Of a DNA stretch of 37,902 nt, positions 1-8,024 are shown piece after piece. A model generated the notes under the pieces. That model worked only from the letters and a program-made list of their open reading frames with translations, was not told the DNA's origin and did no database searches. The position numbers and the translations under genes were made by a program. Each line of letters begins with the position of its first letter. Position 1 is the first letter of the stretch. The stretch spans positions 1-37,902 of the forward strand of contig JACMQX010000037.1 of assembly GCA_014376765.1 (NCBI GenBank), given 5' to 3'. This stretch comes from Ramlibacter sp. (GTDB lineage Bacteria; Pseudomonadota; Gammaproteobacteria; Burkholderiales; Burkholderiaceae_C).

Positions 1-413
1 GCGTCAAAGCGGAACTCCTCGATGGCTTCCAGCAACGTGACCGACTGGTGCACATTGCGCGACTCACCTTCGTGCGCGAGGCGCACCGTGCCGCGTTTCA
101 TGGAATCCTCGACGCTACGAACGATCAGCTCGGCGCCCAGCTCCTTGGCGCGGAAGTCGCGGAAGTCAGTCACTTCGTGGAAGTTGTGGCCGGTGTCGAT
201 CATCAGCAGCGGGTACGGAATCCGGCCCTTGCCGAAGGCTTTTTCCGCGCACTTGAGCAGTACCAGCGAGTCCTTGCCGCCCGAGAACAACAGGGTGGGG
301 CGCTCGAACGCGGCGGCCACTTCGCGCAGGATGAAGATCGCTTCTTCTTCCAGCGCGTCCAGGTGGTGATTGCTCAGGTATGCCAGCATTTGGGGTTCGG
401 TACGCGCGTTCAT
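1..413 (-). CDS. cysD: Sulfate adenylyltransferase subunit 2 (partial, C-terminus outside window)
   Basis: This is the ATP-sulfurylase catalytic subunit, which with GTPase CysN makes adenosine-5'-phosphosulfate (APS) from ATP and sulfate in the cytoplasm. Only the first 137 codons lie in the window. The PP-loop SGGKDS is at residues 44-49, followed by LLMIDTGHNFHEVTDFRD, typical of CysD. The ATG overlaps the cysH stop as ATGA (410-413), which indicates translational coupling at the end of the visible operon. cysN is expected just beyond the left edge but is not seen. Identity is firm; the 3' end is unknown. Confidence 0.95.
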   Translation of the reverse strand, partial: MNARTEPQMLAYLSNHHLDALEEEAIFILREVAAAFERPTLLFSGGKDSLVLLKCAEKAFGKGRIPYPLLMIDTGHNFHEVTDFRDFRAKELGAELIVRSVEDSMKRGTVRLAHEGESRNVHQSVTLLEAIEEFRFD

Positions 414-1189
414 GCTGCGATTTCCTTGATGGGGATGATGGACGATGTGCCTGTGCTGGCACCGGAGTCTGCACCGGGCAGGGAGGAAGCCAAATGCAGG
501 CCGCACTCCTTGGCGCTTTCCTGCTCCCACCACCAGCGGCCAGAGCGCGGGTCCTCGCCCAGCGTCACAGCGCGGGTGCAGGGCGCGCAGCCAATGCTCG
601 GAAAGAAACGGTCATGCAGCGGGTTGTAGGGGATCTGGTTGATTGAGATGTAGTGCCACACGTCACCCCAGGTCCAGCGCGCCAGCGGATTGATCTTCAC
701 GCGCTCGGGTTGCGGCTCGATGGCCACCACTTCAGCACGGGCGGACGACTGCTCGCGGCGCAGGCCGGTGATCCACCCTTTCTTGCCGGCAAGTGCCCGG
801 GCCAGCGGTTCCATCTTGCGGATGTCGCAGCACTGTTTGCGCAAATCAATGCTCTTGTACATCGCGTCCTTGCCGAACGACTGAACGAAGGCGTTGGCGC
901 CGTCCTGCTGCGGGCGGTACACCTGGACCGTGCGCTGGTAACGCCGCTCCAGCCGACCGATCAGGGCCAGGGTTTCAGGGTGCAGCATGCCGGTGTCCAG
1001 CACAAAGATGTCCGACTCGATGCCGGTCTCGTGAATCAGGTGTGAAATCACCATGTCCTCCGCGCCCAGGCTGGAGGCTTGCGTCAGCGGCGAAAACTCC
1101 TGCTCGACGCCCTGCAGCAGGTGGATGCTCTGCTCCAGCTTTCCTGCAAAGTCTGCCGAGGGCCGGGCGTTCAGGTCGATGGCGCTCAT
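410..1189 (-). CDS. cysH: Adenylylsulfate (APS) reductase, iron-sulfur type CysH
   Basis: This enzyme reduces activated sulfate to sulfite with thioredoxin-type reductant. The 259-residue protein has the PAPS-reductase fold and the cysteine pattern of the Fe-S subgroup: C120-C121 (QCCDIRK) and C201-x2-C204 (GCAPC), with the catalytic cysteine at C229 in ECGLH. In this family the four paired cysteines hold a [4Fe-4S] cluster and the preferred substrate is APS rather than PAPS, so APS kinase would be dispensable for this route; none is seen here. It overlaps both neighbours by ATGA (DUF934 upstream, cysD downstream). The last ~28 residues are low-complexity and probably a flexible tail. Confidence 0.95.
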   Translation of the reverse strand: MSAIDLNARPSADFAGKLEQSIHLLQGVEQEFSPLTQASSLGAEDMVISHLIHETGIESDIFVLDTGMLHPETLALIGRLERRYQRTVQVYRPQQDGANAFVQSFGKDAMYKSIDLRKQCCDIRKMEPLARALAGKKGWITGLRREQSSARAEVVAIEPQPERVKINPLARWTWGDVWHYISINQIPYNPLHDRFFPSIGCAPCTRAVTLGEDPRSGRWWWEQESAKECGLHLASSLPGADSGASTGTSSIIPIKEIAA

Positions 1190-1602
1190 GCAGTCACCGC
1201 TTCAGTGTTGTGCGCTGCCTTGAAGTGCGGCTGCGGGTGCACCACATCGCCCTGATAGAAGGCACCAAAACGGTCGAACTGGCGCTGCGCGTCGGCCAGG
1301 TCAACACCTTCTTTGAGCACGGCAACGTCAAAGCCGGTGCGTTGCATGTGGACCAGCTGGTCGATCAACACATCGCCGGTGGCGCGGATCTCGCCCTTGA
1401 AGCCCAGGCGGCGGCGCAGCAGGTGGGCCTGGCTGTAGGCCCGGCCATCGGTGAACTTGGGGAAGCTGAGGTCAATGCGCAACACGCCGTCCAGCGACAC
1501 GGTGAATGGGTCGGCATCGTTGGGCAGGGTCAGAATGTTTTGCGGCTGCACGCCATGGGGCAGGTCGTGGGCAGCGCGTTCATGGAAGGCAAGCAATTTC
1601 AT
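1186..1602 (-). CDS. DUF934 family protein, sulfite-reduction associated
   Basis: A 138-residue protein of the DUF934 family, which is regularly encoded between cysI and cysH in proteobacteria and is often annotated as a putative oxidoreductase of sulfite reduction. Its biochemical role is not established. The ATG at 1602 is chosen because a GAAAGAAAG purine tract precedes it and it lies 13 bp after the cysI stop; a longer frame to 1683 would run into cysI. Visible features are a conserved central stretch LRIDLSFPKFTDGRAYSQA and no membrane segment or cysteine pair. A role as accessory or electron-transfer partner to CysI is inferred only from position. Confidence 0.9.
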   Translation of the reverse strand: MKLLAFHERAAHDLPHGVQPQNILTLPNDADPFTVSLDGVLRIDLSFPKFTDGRAYSQAHLLRRRLGFKGEIRATGDVLIDQLVHMQRTGFDVAVLKEGVDLADAQRQFDRFGAFYQGDVVHPQPHFKAAHNTEAVTA

Positions 1603-1615
1603 GGTGATCTTTCTT

Positions 1616-3436
1616 TCAAACCGTCTCTTTGTCAGCAAAACGCGCGCCATTGGCCGCAGCCTTGAACGGGTCGGCGCCGACACGGCGAAGCGTGGAGATG
1701 AAGGTCTCGCTGCCCTGGCTTTCGCTCTGGCGCAGCTCGCGGTAGGTATCCAGCACCGCCTCGATCACGCCGGGAACCTCCGCCGCAGAAAACGAAGGGC
1801 CAACCACCTTGCCGGGCACCGATGCGCCCGAAAGCGTGGAGCCGTCCGAGCCGCCCAACGTGATCTGGTACCACTCCTTGCCGTCCTTGTCGACGCCCAG
1901 GATGCCGATGTGGCCGCTGTGGTGGTGGCCGCAGGAATTGATGCAGCCGCTGATGTGCAGGTCAATCTCGCCCAGATCGTGCAGCTCGTCCATGTCCTGG
2001 TAGCGCTCGGTGATGGCCTCTGCCACCGGGATCGAGCGGGCATTGGCCAGCGAGCAGAAGTCGCCGCCGGGGCAGGCAATCATGTCGGTCAGCAGGCGGA
2101 TGTTCGACTTGGCGAAGCCGGCCTGGCGGGCGGCCTTCCACAGTTCGGGCAACTGGTCGCAGCGTACCCAGGGCAACAAGAGGTTCTGGTCATGCGTGAC
2201 ACGCAGCTCACCGGCGCTGAAACGGTCGGCTAGATCTGCAGCCGTATCAAGCTGGTCAGCGGTGGCGTCGCCGGGGGCCTGGCCGAGGCGCTTGAAAGAC
2301 AGCGTCACGGCGCGCAGGTCCGGGTTCTGGTGCGCGGCCACGTTCTGCTGCAGCCAGCGGCCGAATTCCACGTCACCGGCCGCAGCACGCAGCAAGTTGG
2401 CGATCTTTTCTTCGGCGCTGGTGGAGCGGTCGGTGGTGAGGGCTGGCGGCACGAAGCTGGCAGCCACCCGGTCGTATTCGGCCTGGGTGATTGTGTGCGG
2501 GCCACCATCAACATCCATGATCTGCGCGTATTCGGCTTCCACATCGTCAATGAATTTCTGGCCTTCGGCTTTGACCAGGATCTTGATCCGGGCCTTGTAC
2601 ATGTTGTCGCGCCGGCCGTAGCGGTTGTAGACGCGCACCACGGCTTCCAGGTAATTCATGATCTGGTGCCATGGCAGGAACTCACGCACCTGCGTTGCGA
2701 TGACGGGCGTGCGCCCCATGCCGCCGCCTACCAGCACCCGAAAGCCCAGTTCGCCCGTTTCGTTGCGCAGCAGGTGCAGGCCCACGTCGTGCCAGGCCGT
2801 GGCGGCGCGGTCCTCGTGGGCGCCGCTGATGGCGATCTTGAACTTGCGGGGCAGGAAGGCAAACTCGGGGTGCAGCGTGCTCCACTGGCGCAGGATCTCG
2901 CCAAAAGGACGCGGATCGGCAATCTCGTCCACCGCGATGCCGGCGCGCTCATCGCTCGTGATGTTGCGGATGCAGTTGCCGCTGGTCTGGATGCCGTGCA
3001 TGTTGACGCTGGCCAGCAGGTCCATCACGTCGGCGCTCCTGTCCAGTGGGATCCAGTTGTATTGCACGTTCTGGCGGGTGGTGAAGTGGGCATAGCCCGT
3101 GGTCAGTTTGGAGTTGACCGACCTGCCGTTCTTCATCTGGAGCGCGCCCAGTTTGGCCTGCGTCGTTTGCGCGTCCTGGAAAATTTCGGCGGTGGGCTGG
3201 TCGTACTCACGGGCGATCTTTGCCAGTACCCGCATTTGCGCAGTGGACAGCTCGCCATAAGGCACCGCCACCCTCAACATCGGCGCATAACGCTGTACGT
3301 ACCAGCCGTTTTGCAGACGCAGCGGGCGAAACTCTTCTTCGCTCAGCTTGCCGGCTTGCCAGCGCTCGAGCTGGTCACGGTACTGCTGCGCGCGCAGGTG
3401 AACAAATTGTTTGTCGAAGTCGGTGTATTGGTACAT
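1616..3436 (-). CDS. cysI: Sulfite reductase, siroheme/[4Fe-4S] hemoprotein subunit
   Basis: This enzyme catalyses six-electron reduction of sulfite to sulfide in the cytoplasm. The 606-residue protein has the nitrite/sulfite-reductase ferredoxin-like half domains in duplicate and the cluster-siroheme cysteines C455-x5-C461 (ACPGGDFC) and C498-x3-C502 (CINSC), followed by GHHHSGHIG. It is slightly longer than enterobacterial CysI (about 570). No CysJ flavoprotein is present in the window, so the electron donor is unclear. It starts 1 bp after the stop of the TSUP permease and is followed by DUF934 and cysH. A closely related nitrite reductase is the alternative, but operon context favours sulfite. 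Confidence 0.95.
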   Translation of the reverse strand: MYQYTDFDKQFVHLRAQQYRDQLERWQAGKLSEEEFRPLRLQNGWYVQRYAPMLRVAVPYGELSTAQMRVLAKIAREYDQPTAEIFQDAQTTQAKLGALQMKNGRSVNSKLTTGYAHFTTRQNVQYNWIPLDRSADVMDLLASVNMHGIQTSGNCIRNITSDERAGIAVDEIADPRPFGEILRQWSTLHPEFAFLPRKFKIAISGAHEDRAATAWHDVGLHLLRNETGELGFRVLVGGGMGRTPVIATQVREFLPWHQIMNYLEAVVRVYNRYGRRDNMYKARIKILVKAEGQKFIDDVEAEYAQIMDVDGGPHTITQAEYDRVAASFVPPALTTDRSTSAEEKIANLLRAAAGDVEFGRWLQQNVAAHQNPDLRAVTLSFKRLGQAPGDATADQLDTAADLADRFSAGELRVTHDQNLLLPWVRCDQLPELWKAARQAGFAKSNIRLLTDMIACPGGDFCSLANARSIPVAEAITERYQDMDELHDLGEIDLHISGCINSCGHHHSGHIGILGVDKDGKEWYQITLGGSDGSTLSGASVPGKVVGPSFSAAEVPGVIEAVLDTYRELRQSESQGSETFISTLRRVGADPFKAAANGARFADKETV

Positions 3437-3437
3437 G

Positions 3438-4229
3438 TCAGAAGGCGATCAACTTGGTGCCGGCATAGGCCAGCAGGAGGGACAAAAGGCCGCGTATCAC
3501 GCGGTCAGGTGTTTTGGTGACCAGGCGCGCGCCCAGCCAGATGCCGGGCAGTGAGCCAGCCAGAAGTTTGGCCAGCAGCAGCCAGTCCACCGACCCGATG
3601 GACGCATGGCCAAGGCCCGCAACCAGTGTGAGGGGCACGGCGTGGGCAATGTCGGCCCCGACGATGCGCGGCAACGGAAGCGCAGGATACAGCAGCATGA
3701 GCACCAGGACGCCGATGGCGCCCGCGCCAACGGAGGTGAGCGTCACGAGGGTGCCGATCACGGCGCCAAACAAAACCGGGAATGCGGGATGCGAGGGCGT
3801 CGTGGCGCGGTCCAGGGCATCAGGTGCAATATCGCGCGGCGCGCCTTTGCCCGCCACGGCCTTGTACAGCGTTGCCAGCGCAGTCAGCAGCAGGGCGATG
3901 CCCAAAGTGGTGGTCATGACCTGCTGGACGGCTGGGTTGGCCGGGCCCATCCGGTCAAGAAAAAACAGGGTGACCAGGGCAGCCGGTATGCTCCCGCAAG
4001 CCATGGTGCCGACAATGCGCCAGTCGATCAGCCGTGAGCGCGCCAGGCTCACCGAGCCGCCCATCTTCGTGAAGGCGGCAAACAGCAAGTCGGTGCCAAT
4101 GGCAAGGTGCGGCTTGACGCCAAACAGGAAAATCAGCAGCGGCGTCATCAGGGAGCCGCCGCCAACTCCCGTCAGGCCAACAACAAGGCCGACAAAGAAG
4201 CCCGCAAAAATGAATGCGAAGTCGTGCAT
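3438..4229 (-). CDS. TSUP (TauE/SafE) family membrane permease
   Basis: A 263-residue integral membrane protein with about eight hydrophobic segments and the TSUP signature near the N-terminus (GLVVGLTGVGGGSLMTPLL), repeated in the second half (LTSVGAGAIGVLVLMLLY). TSUP members move sulfur oxyanions or organosulfur anions across the inner membrane. As first gene of the cys operon it could import sulfate or export sulfite, but direction and substrate cannot be read from sequence. The ATG at 4229 is followed by a hydrophobic N-terminus; the stop is 1 bp before the cysI start. The divergent upstream region carries the putative operon promoter. Confidence 0.9.
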   Translation of the reverse strand: MHDFAFIFAGFFVGLVVGLTGVGGGSLMTPLLIFLFGVKPHLAIGTDLLFAAFTKMGGSVSLARSRLIDWRIVGTMACGSIPAALVTLFFLDRMGPANPAVQQVMTTTLGIALLLTALATLYKAVAGKGAPRDIAPDALDRATTPSHPAFPVLFGAVIGTLVTLTSVGAGAIGVLVLMLLYPALPLPRIVGADIAHAVPLTLVAGLGHASIGSVDWLLLAKLLAGSLPGIWLGARLVTKTPDRVIRGLLSLLLAYAGTKLIAF

Positions 4230-4251
4230 GGGCGCGAATATAGAAGCCAGC

Positions 4252-4306
4252 GTTATATATCCAAACGATTTATTAGTTCGCGCTTTATGCGGATAAGCTT
4301 ATGCGG
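4252..4306 (-). promoter_or_regulatory. Putative promoter/CysB operator of the cys operon
   Basis: An AT-rich island in a GC-rich window, 23-77 bp upstream of the TSUP start. On the minus strand it has a TATATAAC -10-like box (4252-4259). On the plus strand GATTTATTAGTT (4267-4278) resembles elements upstream of cysB and sbp. Further upstream are two direct copies of TTATGCGG (4285-4292, 4299-4306) with the palindrome ATAAGCTTAT (4293-4302) across the junction. No consensus -35 is visible, as expected for an activator-dependent promoter. Binding of CysB is inferred. Confidence 0.45.
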
Positions 4307-4490
4307 CAATGCTGGCGCGGGTTGCGGGGCTTTTCAGCCGGGTTTCCGGATTTCCTTGAGACTGCCTGCGGCCATGTTGTAAAAGCGCCCCTTTTGCCTG
4401 CTGGCACGCGGCTACCTGAGTCAAAAACAGCAGGCCTGGTTCGGTCTGAGGCCATAATTTCTGTTGTATACAAACCTCGCGAAAGCAGTA

Positions 4491-5231
4491 ATGGGCGATC
4501 AGGTCTTTGTAAAGGTGGTGGGCTTTACCGATGTCGAGCGGCATGCCCTCAACACCATGTTCAGGTTGTCGGACGAACGTGTCACGACCTATGCCGTCTG
4601 GGCACCCGGCGCGCCTGAATCGCCCAAGCTGGCCCTCATTGACGGGCAGGCGCATGAAGCCCGTCAGGCGCTTGAGTCGCCCAATGAAGACCCGGACATG
4701 AAGCTCATCTGGGTCGGCGCCATCACGCCTGCGCATGCGTCGCGCACCATCGTGCGGCCGCTGGTCTGGCCGGAGGTCTTGCAGGCCATGGACGAATTGT
4801 TTGCGCCCCCGCCCGTGGTTGACTTTGACCTGGACTTTGAACCCGTTGCCCAGCCGGGGGCTCGCACAGCCAGGCGCATCCTGATTGCCAGTGCCGACGC
4901 CGGTAACCGCTTTTACTTGCGCGCCAAACTTTCGTCGGTAGGCCTGCTTGACGCGGATGAGGCCGTGAGCGGTGCAGAGGTGCAGGAACTTCTCAAGGGC
5001 ACGAGCTACCAGGCCATCCTGCTGGACCTTGACCTGCCCGATGTCATTGGCTGGGAGTTGCTTCGCCGCCTGACCGCCATCCGTCCCGCCGTGCCAGTCA
5101 TTGCCATGACGGCGCACGCTGGCCCTATGGCCCGGCTGCGAGCCCGGCTGGCGGGCGCCCAGGCGTGCTTTGGCAAACCGCCTCACCCCGGCGATCTGCA
5201 AACGCTGCTGCAGGGTATTAAAGAGTCCTGA
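4491..5231 (+). CDS. Stand-alone response-regulator receiver protein with degenerate N-terminal half
   Basis: A 246-residue cytoplasmic protein. The C-terminal half is a CheY-like receiver with phospho-acceptor D179 (LLDLDLPD), conserved T207 (AMTAH) and K229 (CFGKPP). Its first acidic pocket is reduced: ILIASAD replaces the usual double-acid motif. The N-terminal half looks like a second, eroded receiver (LALIDGQ where the Asp strand should be, RPLVWPEVLQAMDELF as last helix). There is no DNA-binding or enzymatic output domain. The ATG at 4491 is preferred over an in-frame TTG at 4464 because GAAAG lies just upstream. Divergent from the cys operon; no histidine kinase is nearby, so its partner is unknown. 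Confidence 0.8.
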   Translation: MGDQVFVKVVGFTDVERHALNTMFRLSDERVTTYAVWAPGAPESPKLALIDGQAHEARQALESPNEDPDMKLIWVGAITPAHASRTIVRPLVWPEVLQAMDELFAPPPVVDFDLDFEPVAQPGARTARRILIASADAGNRFYLRAKLSSVGLLDADEAVSGAEVQELLKGTSYQAILLDLDLPDVIGWELLRRLTAIRPAVPVIAMTAHAGPMARLRARLAGAQACFGKPPHPGDLQTLLQGIKES

Positions 5232-5248
5232 CAAGGATCTGCATTTGC

Positions 5249-5270
5249 CTGTGCGCCAACGCACAGTCTT
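5249..5270 (+). terminator. Hairpin after receiver gene, weak terminator candidate
   Basis: A perfect 7-bp stem CTGTGCG/CGCACAG (5249-5255 and 5260-5266) with loop CCAA lies 18 bp after the receiver-gene stop, followed by TCTT. The U-tract is poor, so termination efficiency is doubtful. Confidence 0.3.
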
Positions 5271-5388
5271 GCGCCAGTCGCAGGCCTAAGCTTGAGGGCT
5301 GCCAGACGCGGACGCCCTGATCCTGCTGGCTATGGGCGTGCGCCGTATCGGCCCGCGTAAAACAATTGCGATTTCTGAAGGATCCCCT

Positions 5389-5721
5389 ATGAACTATTCC
5401 AAACTTCTCTTGCCGGCTCTTGCTGCTTTGGCTCTTGCCGCCTGCGACAGGCCCGCTGCAGTTGTGGTGCCCGCTGTGACAGTACCTGTTGCCGTACCTG
5501 GGCCCGCAGGCGCTACCGGCGCCACCGGTGCCGCTGGCAATACGGGCAACACCGGTAGCACCGGCATGACGGGCAGCACTGGTAGCACTGGTAGCACAGG
5601 CAGCACCGGTAGCACGGGTGATACCGGCGCTACGGGCATGGACGGTAGCCGCGGCGCGCCAGGCCGTCCTGGCGAGAACACCACCGTGATCGTGTTGCCC
5701 CCGGCATCTGCTGCCAGGTAA
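5389..5721 (+). CDS. Small collagen-like lipoprotein
   Basis: A 110-residue protein. A lipoprotein signal peptide ([19 protein letters not shown]) ends in lipobox LAAC, so Cys19 would be lipidated and the protein membrane-anchored. After a Val/Pro/Ala linker come 20 uninterrupted Gly-X-Y triplets, 13 of them with Thr at Y ([15 protein letters not shown]), then [15 protein letters not shown] and a short hydrophobic tail. Thr-rich collagen-like stretches can trimerise in bacteria; there is no globular head or YadA-type anchor. The ATG at 5389 follows GAAGGAT; a start at 5332 would place charged residues before the signal peptide. Function unknown. Confidence 0.85.
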   Translation: MNYSKLLLPALAALALAACDRPAAVVVPAVTVPVAVPGPAGATGATGAAGNTGNTGSTGMTGSTGSTGSTGSTGSTGDTGATGMDGSRGAPGRPGENTTVIVLPPASAAR

Positions 5722-5742
5722 TCCATCGCCAGGTAATCCATC
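5713..5742 (+). repeat. 15-bp perfect tandem duplication across a stop codon
   Basis: GCCAGGTAATCCATC occurs twice back to back (5713-5727, 5728-5742). The first copy contains the TAA stop of the collagen-like lipoprotein gene and the second repeats it in frame, giving a duplicated stop. Confidence 0.9.
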
Positions 5743-5788
5743 AGGCGCCGCAGCAGCCTGATCTTTGATCAGGTTGCCGGACCCTGCC

Positions 5789-5813
5789 GCCGGCCTGCGT
5801 GCCGGCTTTTTTT
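5789..5813 (+). terminator. Rho-independent terminator after the collagen-like gene
   Basis: Stem GCCGGC (5789-5794), loop CTGCGT, stem GCCGGC (5801-5806), then seven T. A second hairpin CCTGAT/ATCAGG (5757-5773) lies just upstream. The terminator separates the lipoprotein gene from convergent mnmC. Confidence 0.8.
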
Positions 5814-5824
5814 CGGTCGATTTT

Positions 5825-7687
5825 TTACGCGTCTTTTCGCAGGTACCGTGTTGTATCTATCGCTGCCGCATGGCGGCGCTCCAGCGGGAGCGGCTCATGG
5901 TGAAGTCTTGCTGCCAGAAGTTCCCCGCACAGTGCTGCAAAGCTCAGCCCCCGGGACCCCATTGCCGTGCACACCCAGACCCCTGGTGTTGCCACAGGGC
6001 TCGCCTGCCCCACCAGCGGCAACCGGTCGGGTGATGCACAACGTACCCCTGCCCAAGCCTGAACCCCGCCTGCATCGAATGCGGGGGTGAGTTGCGCAGC
6101 CGTCTTGGGCAGAAGGGCACGCAGCCGCTGCAGATTGTCAAGATGATCCGATGCCCTTGACCGGGTGTCGGTGCTGCCCCGTTCAAAACTGGCGCCAGCA
6201 AGCCAGAGTTGGCCCTGCAGTGATGGCACGGCAGGGATCAGGCTGCCATGTCCGTTGACCGGGAATGCAGGCATGGCCTGCTCCGGCCTTGCCAAAACAG
6301 CCCATGACACCTGGCCGCGGATCGCTTGCAACGGCAATTCGCCGGCGTGGGCGGCAACCGCTGCGCTGGCGGGCCCGGCAGCAATAACGACAAGGTCCGC
6401 CTCGGCCAGCTGCCTCCCGGCAGCGTCAACCGCCTTCACCAAGGCGCCTTCCTGCTTCAAGCCCGAGACCTGTACGCCCCCGCGCCAGCTGACGCCCGGT
6501 TGGGCCAGCCAGGCCCGCACCAGATATGCGGGTTTGATCCAGCCTGCCCGCGTATGCCAAAGCGCGACCGCTTCTGCAGGCAGACCTGCCTCAGCCAACT
6601 CTTCAGGCGTTGCAGCACGCGTCCAGTCGCGGCCCGCATCAGGCCACAGCGCTGGCAGTCCTGCTGTGCCGTCGATGCGGTGCTCGAGCACACCATTGGC
6701 CTGCCAGTCCACCCCTGGCGTCAAAAGTGCGTCGGCCTGCTGCAAACTCATGCGGATGCCGCAACGCGACAGGCGCGACAGCAGGTTGTCGTCTGGCGAC
6801 ACCTGGGGTGCGAGCAGGCCGGCCGGTAACCCGGATGCACCACAGGCGGGTTGATCTGCAGCGTCCAGCACCTCAACCGACCAGCCCCGCCGCGCCAAGC
6901 TGCCAGCCACGGCCGCGCCGGCCAAACCCCCGCCCACCACAATGCACCGTCCCGCGCGCGCAGCCGGCACCACAGGCTCGCGCTTTTTCAGCGCCCAGGC
7001 GGGATCAAACACACCCACCAGGCGGTGCCGTTTCGGCGGCAAGCCTTCAGCGCGCTTGACGACAAAGCCGCATTCCCGCAGTGCCTGCTTGACTTCACCC
7101 GCTGAAGTCCAGGTGGCCAGCCGCGTCCCACGCCTGCACAGGCGCGCCACGGATTTGAGCGTGTGGATGTCCCACATGGCCGGGTTGTGCTGCGGCGCAA
7201 AGCCATCCAGGAACACGGCATCGACATCAAAACGCAGCTCGCGCAGCATGGGCTTCACATCACCCACACAAAGGGTGAGCAGCAGCTGCCCGCCCTCAAA
7301 CACCAGGCGGTGAAAGCCCGGCAGCAAGCCGTGCCATTGGCGGGCCAGCTGCTCGGCCAGCGGCATCAGTTCAGGGTAGGGTGCGGCACTGCGGAGCAGG
7401 TCTTGCGCTGTCGCGGGCCAGGCTTCAATGGACGCAACGTGCAGCATGCGGGGCCGCTGTGGGTCAGCCAGCCAGGCCTGCCAGGTCGCAAGAAAATTCA
7501 GGCCCAGGCCAAAGCCGGTTTCAAGAATGCACCACTGGGGCAGGCCGCACCAGGCGGCAGGCATCTCGCAGCCTTGCAGGAACACATGGCGGGCCTGCTC
7601 CAGGCCGCCGGCTTCGCTGCGGTAGATGTCGCCGAAGCGGGGGCTGAACGGCGTACCGTCCGCCTGCCACTCGACGGCTTCAGCCAT
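5825..7687 (-). CDS. mnmC: Bifunctional tRNA mnm5s2U34 biosynthesis protein MnmC
   Basis: MnmC finishes the wobble modification of Lys, Glu and Gln tRNAs. The FAD oxidoreductase domain converts cmnm5(s2)U to nm5(s2)U and the methyltransferase domain makes mnm5(s2)U using SAM. The 620-residue protein has the N-terminal methyltransferase (ETGFGLGLN at 56-64; DAVFLDGFAPQHNPAMW at 156-172) and then the FAD Rossmann motif GGGLAG at 252-257 with the DAO fold to the end. It is somewhat shorter than E. coli MnmC (668). The ATG is 8 bp after the yggX stop, so both are probably co-transcribed. Confidence 0.95.
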   Translation of the reverse strand: MAEAVEWQADGTPFSPRFGDIYRSEAGGLEQARHVFLQGCEMPAAWCGLPQWCILETGFGLGLNFLATWQAWLADPQRPRMLHVASIEAWPATAQDLLRSAAPYPELMPLAEQLARQWHGLLPGFHRLVFEGGQLLLTLCVGDVKPMLRELRFDVDAVFLDGFAPQHNPAMWDIHTLKSVARLCRRGTRLATWTSAGEVKQALRECGFVVKRAEGLPPKRHRLVGVFDPAWALKKREPVVPAARAGRCIVVGGGLAGAAVAGSLARRGWSVEVLDAADQPACGASGLPAGLLAPQVSPDDNLLSRLSRCGIRMSLQQADALLTPGVDWQANGVLEHRIDGTAGLPALWPDAGRDWTRAATPEELAEAGLPAEAVALWHTRAGWIKPAYLVRAWLAQPGVSWRGGVQVSGLKQEGALVKAVDAAGRQLAEADLVVIAAGPASAAVAAHAGELPLQAIRGQVSWAVLARPEQAMPAFPVNGHGSLIPAVPSLQGQLWLAGASFERGSTDTRSRASDHLDNLQRLRALLPKTAAQLTPAFDAGGVQAWAGVRCASPDRLPLVGQASPVATPGVWVCTAMGSRGLSFAALCGELLAARLHHEPLPLERRHAAAIDTTRYLRKDA

Positions 7688-7695
7688 GGGCTGCC

Positions 7696-7971
7696 TCAGG
7701 CAGCAGGGGGCGGCACGTAGCCTTGCGCGGCGTCAGCGCCGCCGCCAAAGAAGTGGGCTTCCATCTGGCGGGCAAGGTACTGGCGGGCGCGGGCGTCCGC
7801 GAGGTTCAGGCGGTTTTCATTGACCAGCATGGTCTGGTGCTTGAGCCATGCCGCCCAGGCTTCCTTGCTCACGCTCTCCCACAGACGCTTGCCCAGCTCG
7901 CCGGGGTAGGGGGGGAAATCAAGGCCCTCGGCTTCTTTGCCGAGCTTGATGCAGTTGACCGTGCGTGCCAT
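7696..7971 (-). CDS. yggX: Probable Fe(2+)-trafficking protein YggX
   Basis: A 91-residue protein matching the YggX family over its whole length: [21 protein letters not shown] at the start and central [16 protein letters not shown]. Family members are small cytoplasmic proteins that protect Fe-S clusters from oxidative damage and may handle labile iron. The start at 7971 gives the canonical family N-terminus with AGGTC upstream; a longer frame would extend into the divergent sbp promoter region. It heads a probable operon with mnmC and is divergent from sbp, sharing an intergenic region that contains a 25-bp dyad. Confidence 0.95.
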   Translation of the reverse strand: MARTVNCIKLGKEAEGLDFPPYPGELGKRLWESVSKEAWAAWLKHQTMLVNENRLNLADARARQYLARQMEAHFFGGGADAAQGYVPPPAA

Positions 7972-8024
7972 TTTTGTTGACCTGTCTTTGTAGGTGTGGG
8001 GTGATGCCGATGAGGCTATCAGAT

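Noticed and set aside
2330..3520. 396-residue plus-strand frame across cysI
   Set aside because: cysI is unambiguous from its cysteine motifs; the frame also runs into the next gene and has no recognisable domain.
5510..5660. GC-rich repetitive DNA as a mobile or satellite element
   Set aside because: Period of nine or multiples of three in frame with Gly-X-Y triplets; explained by the collagen-like coding sequence.
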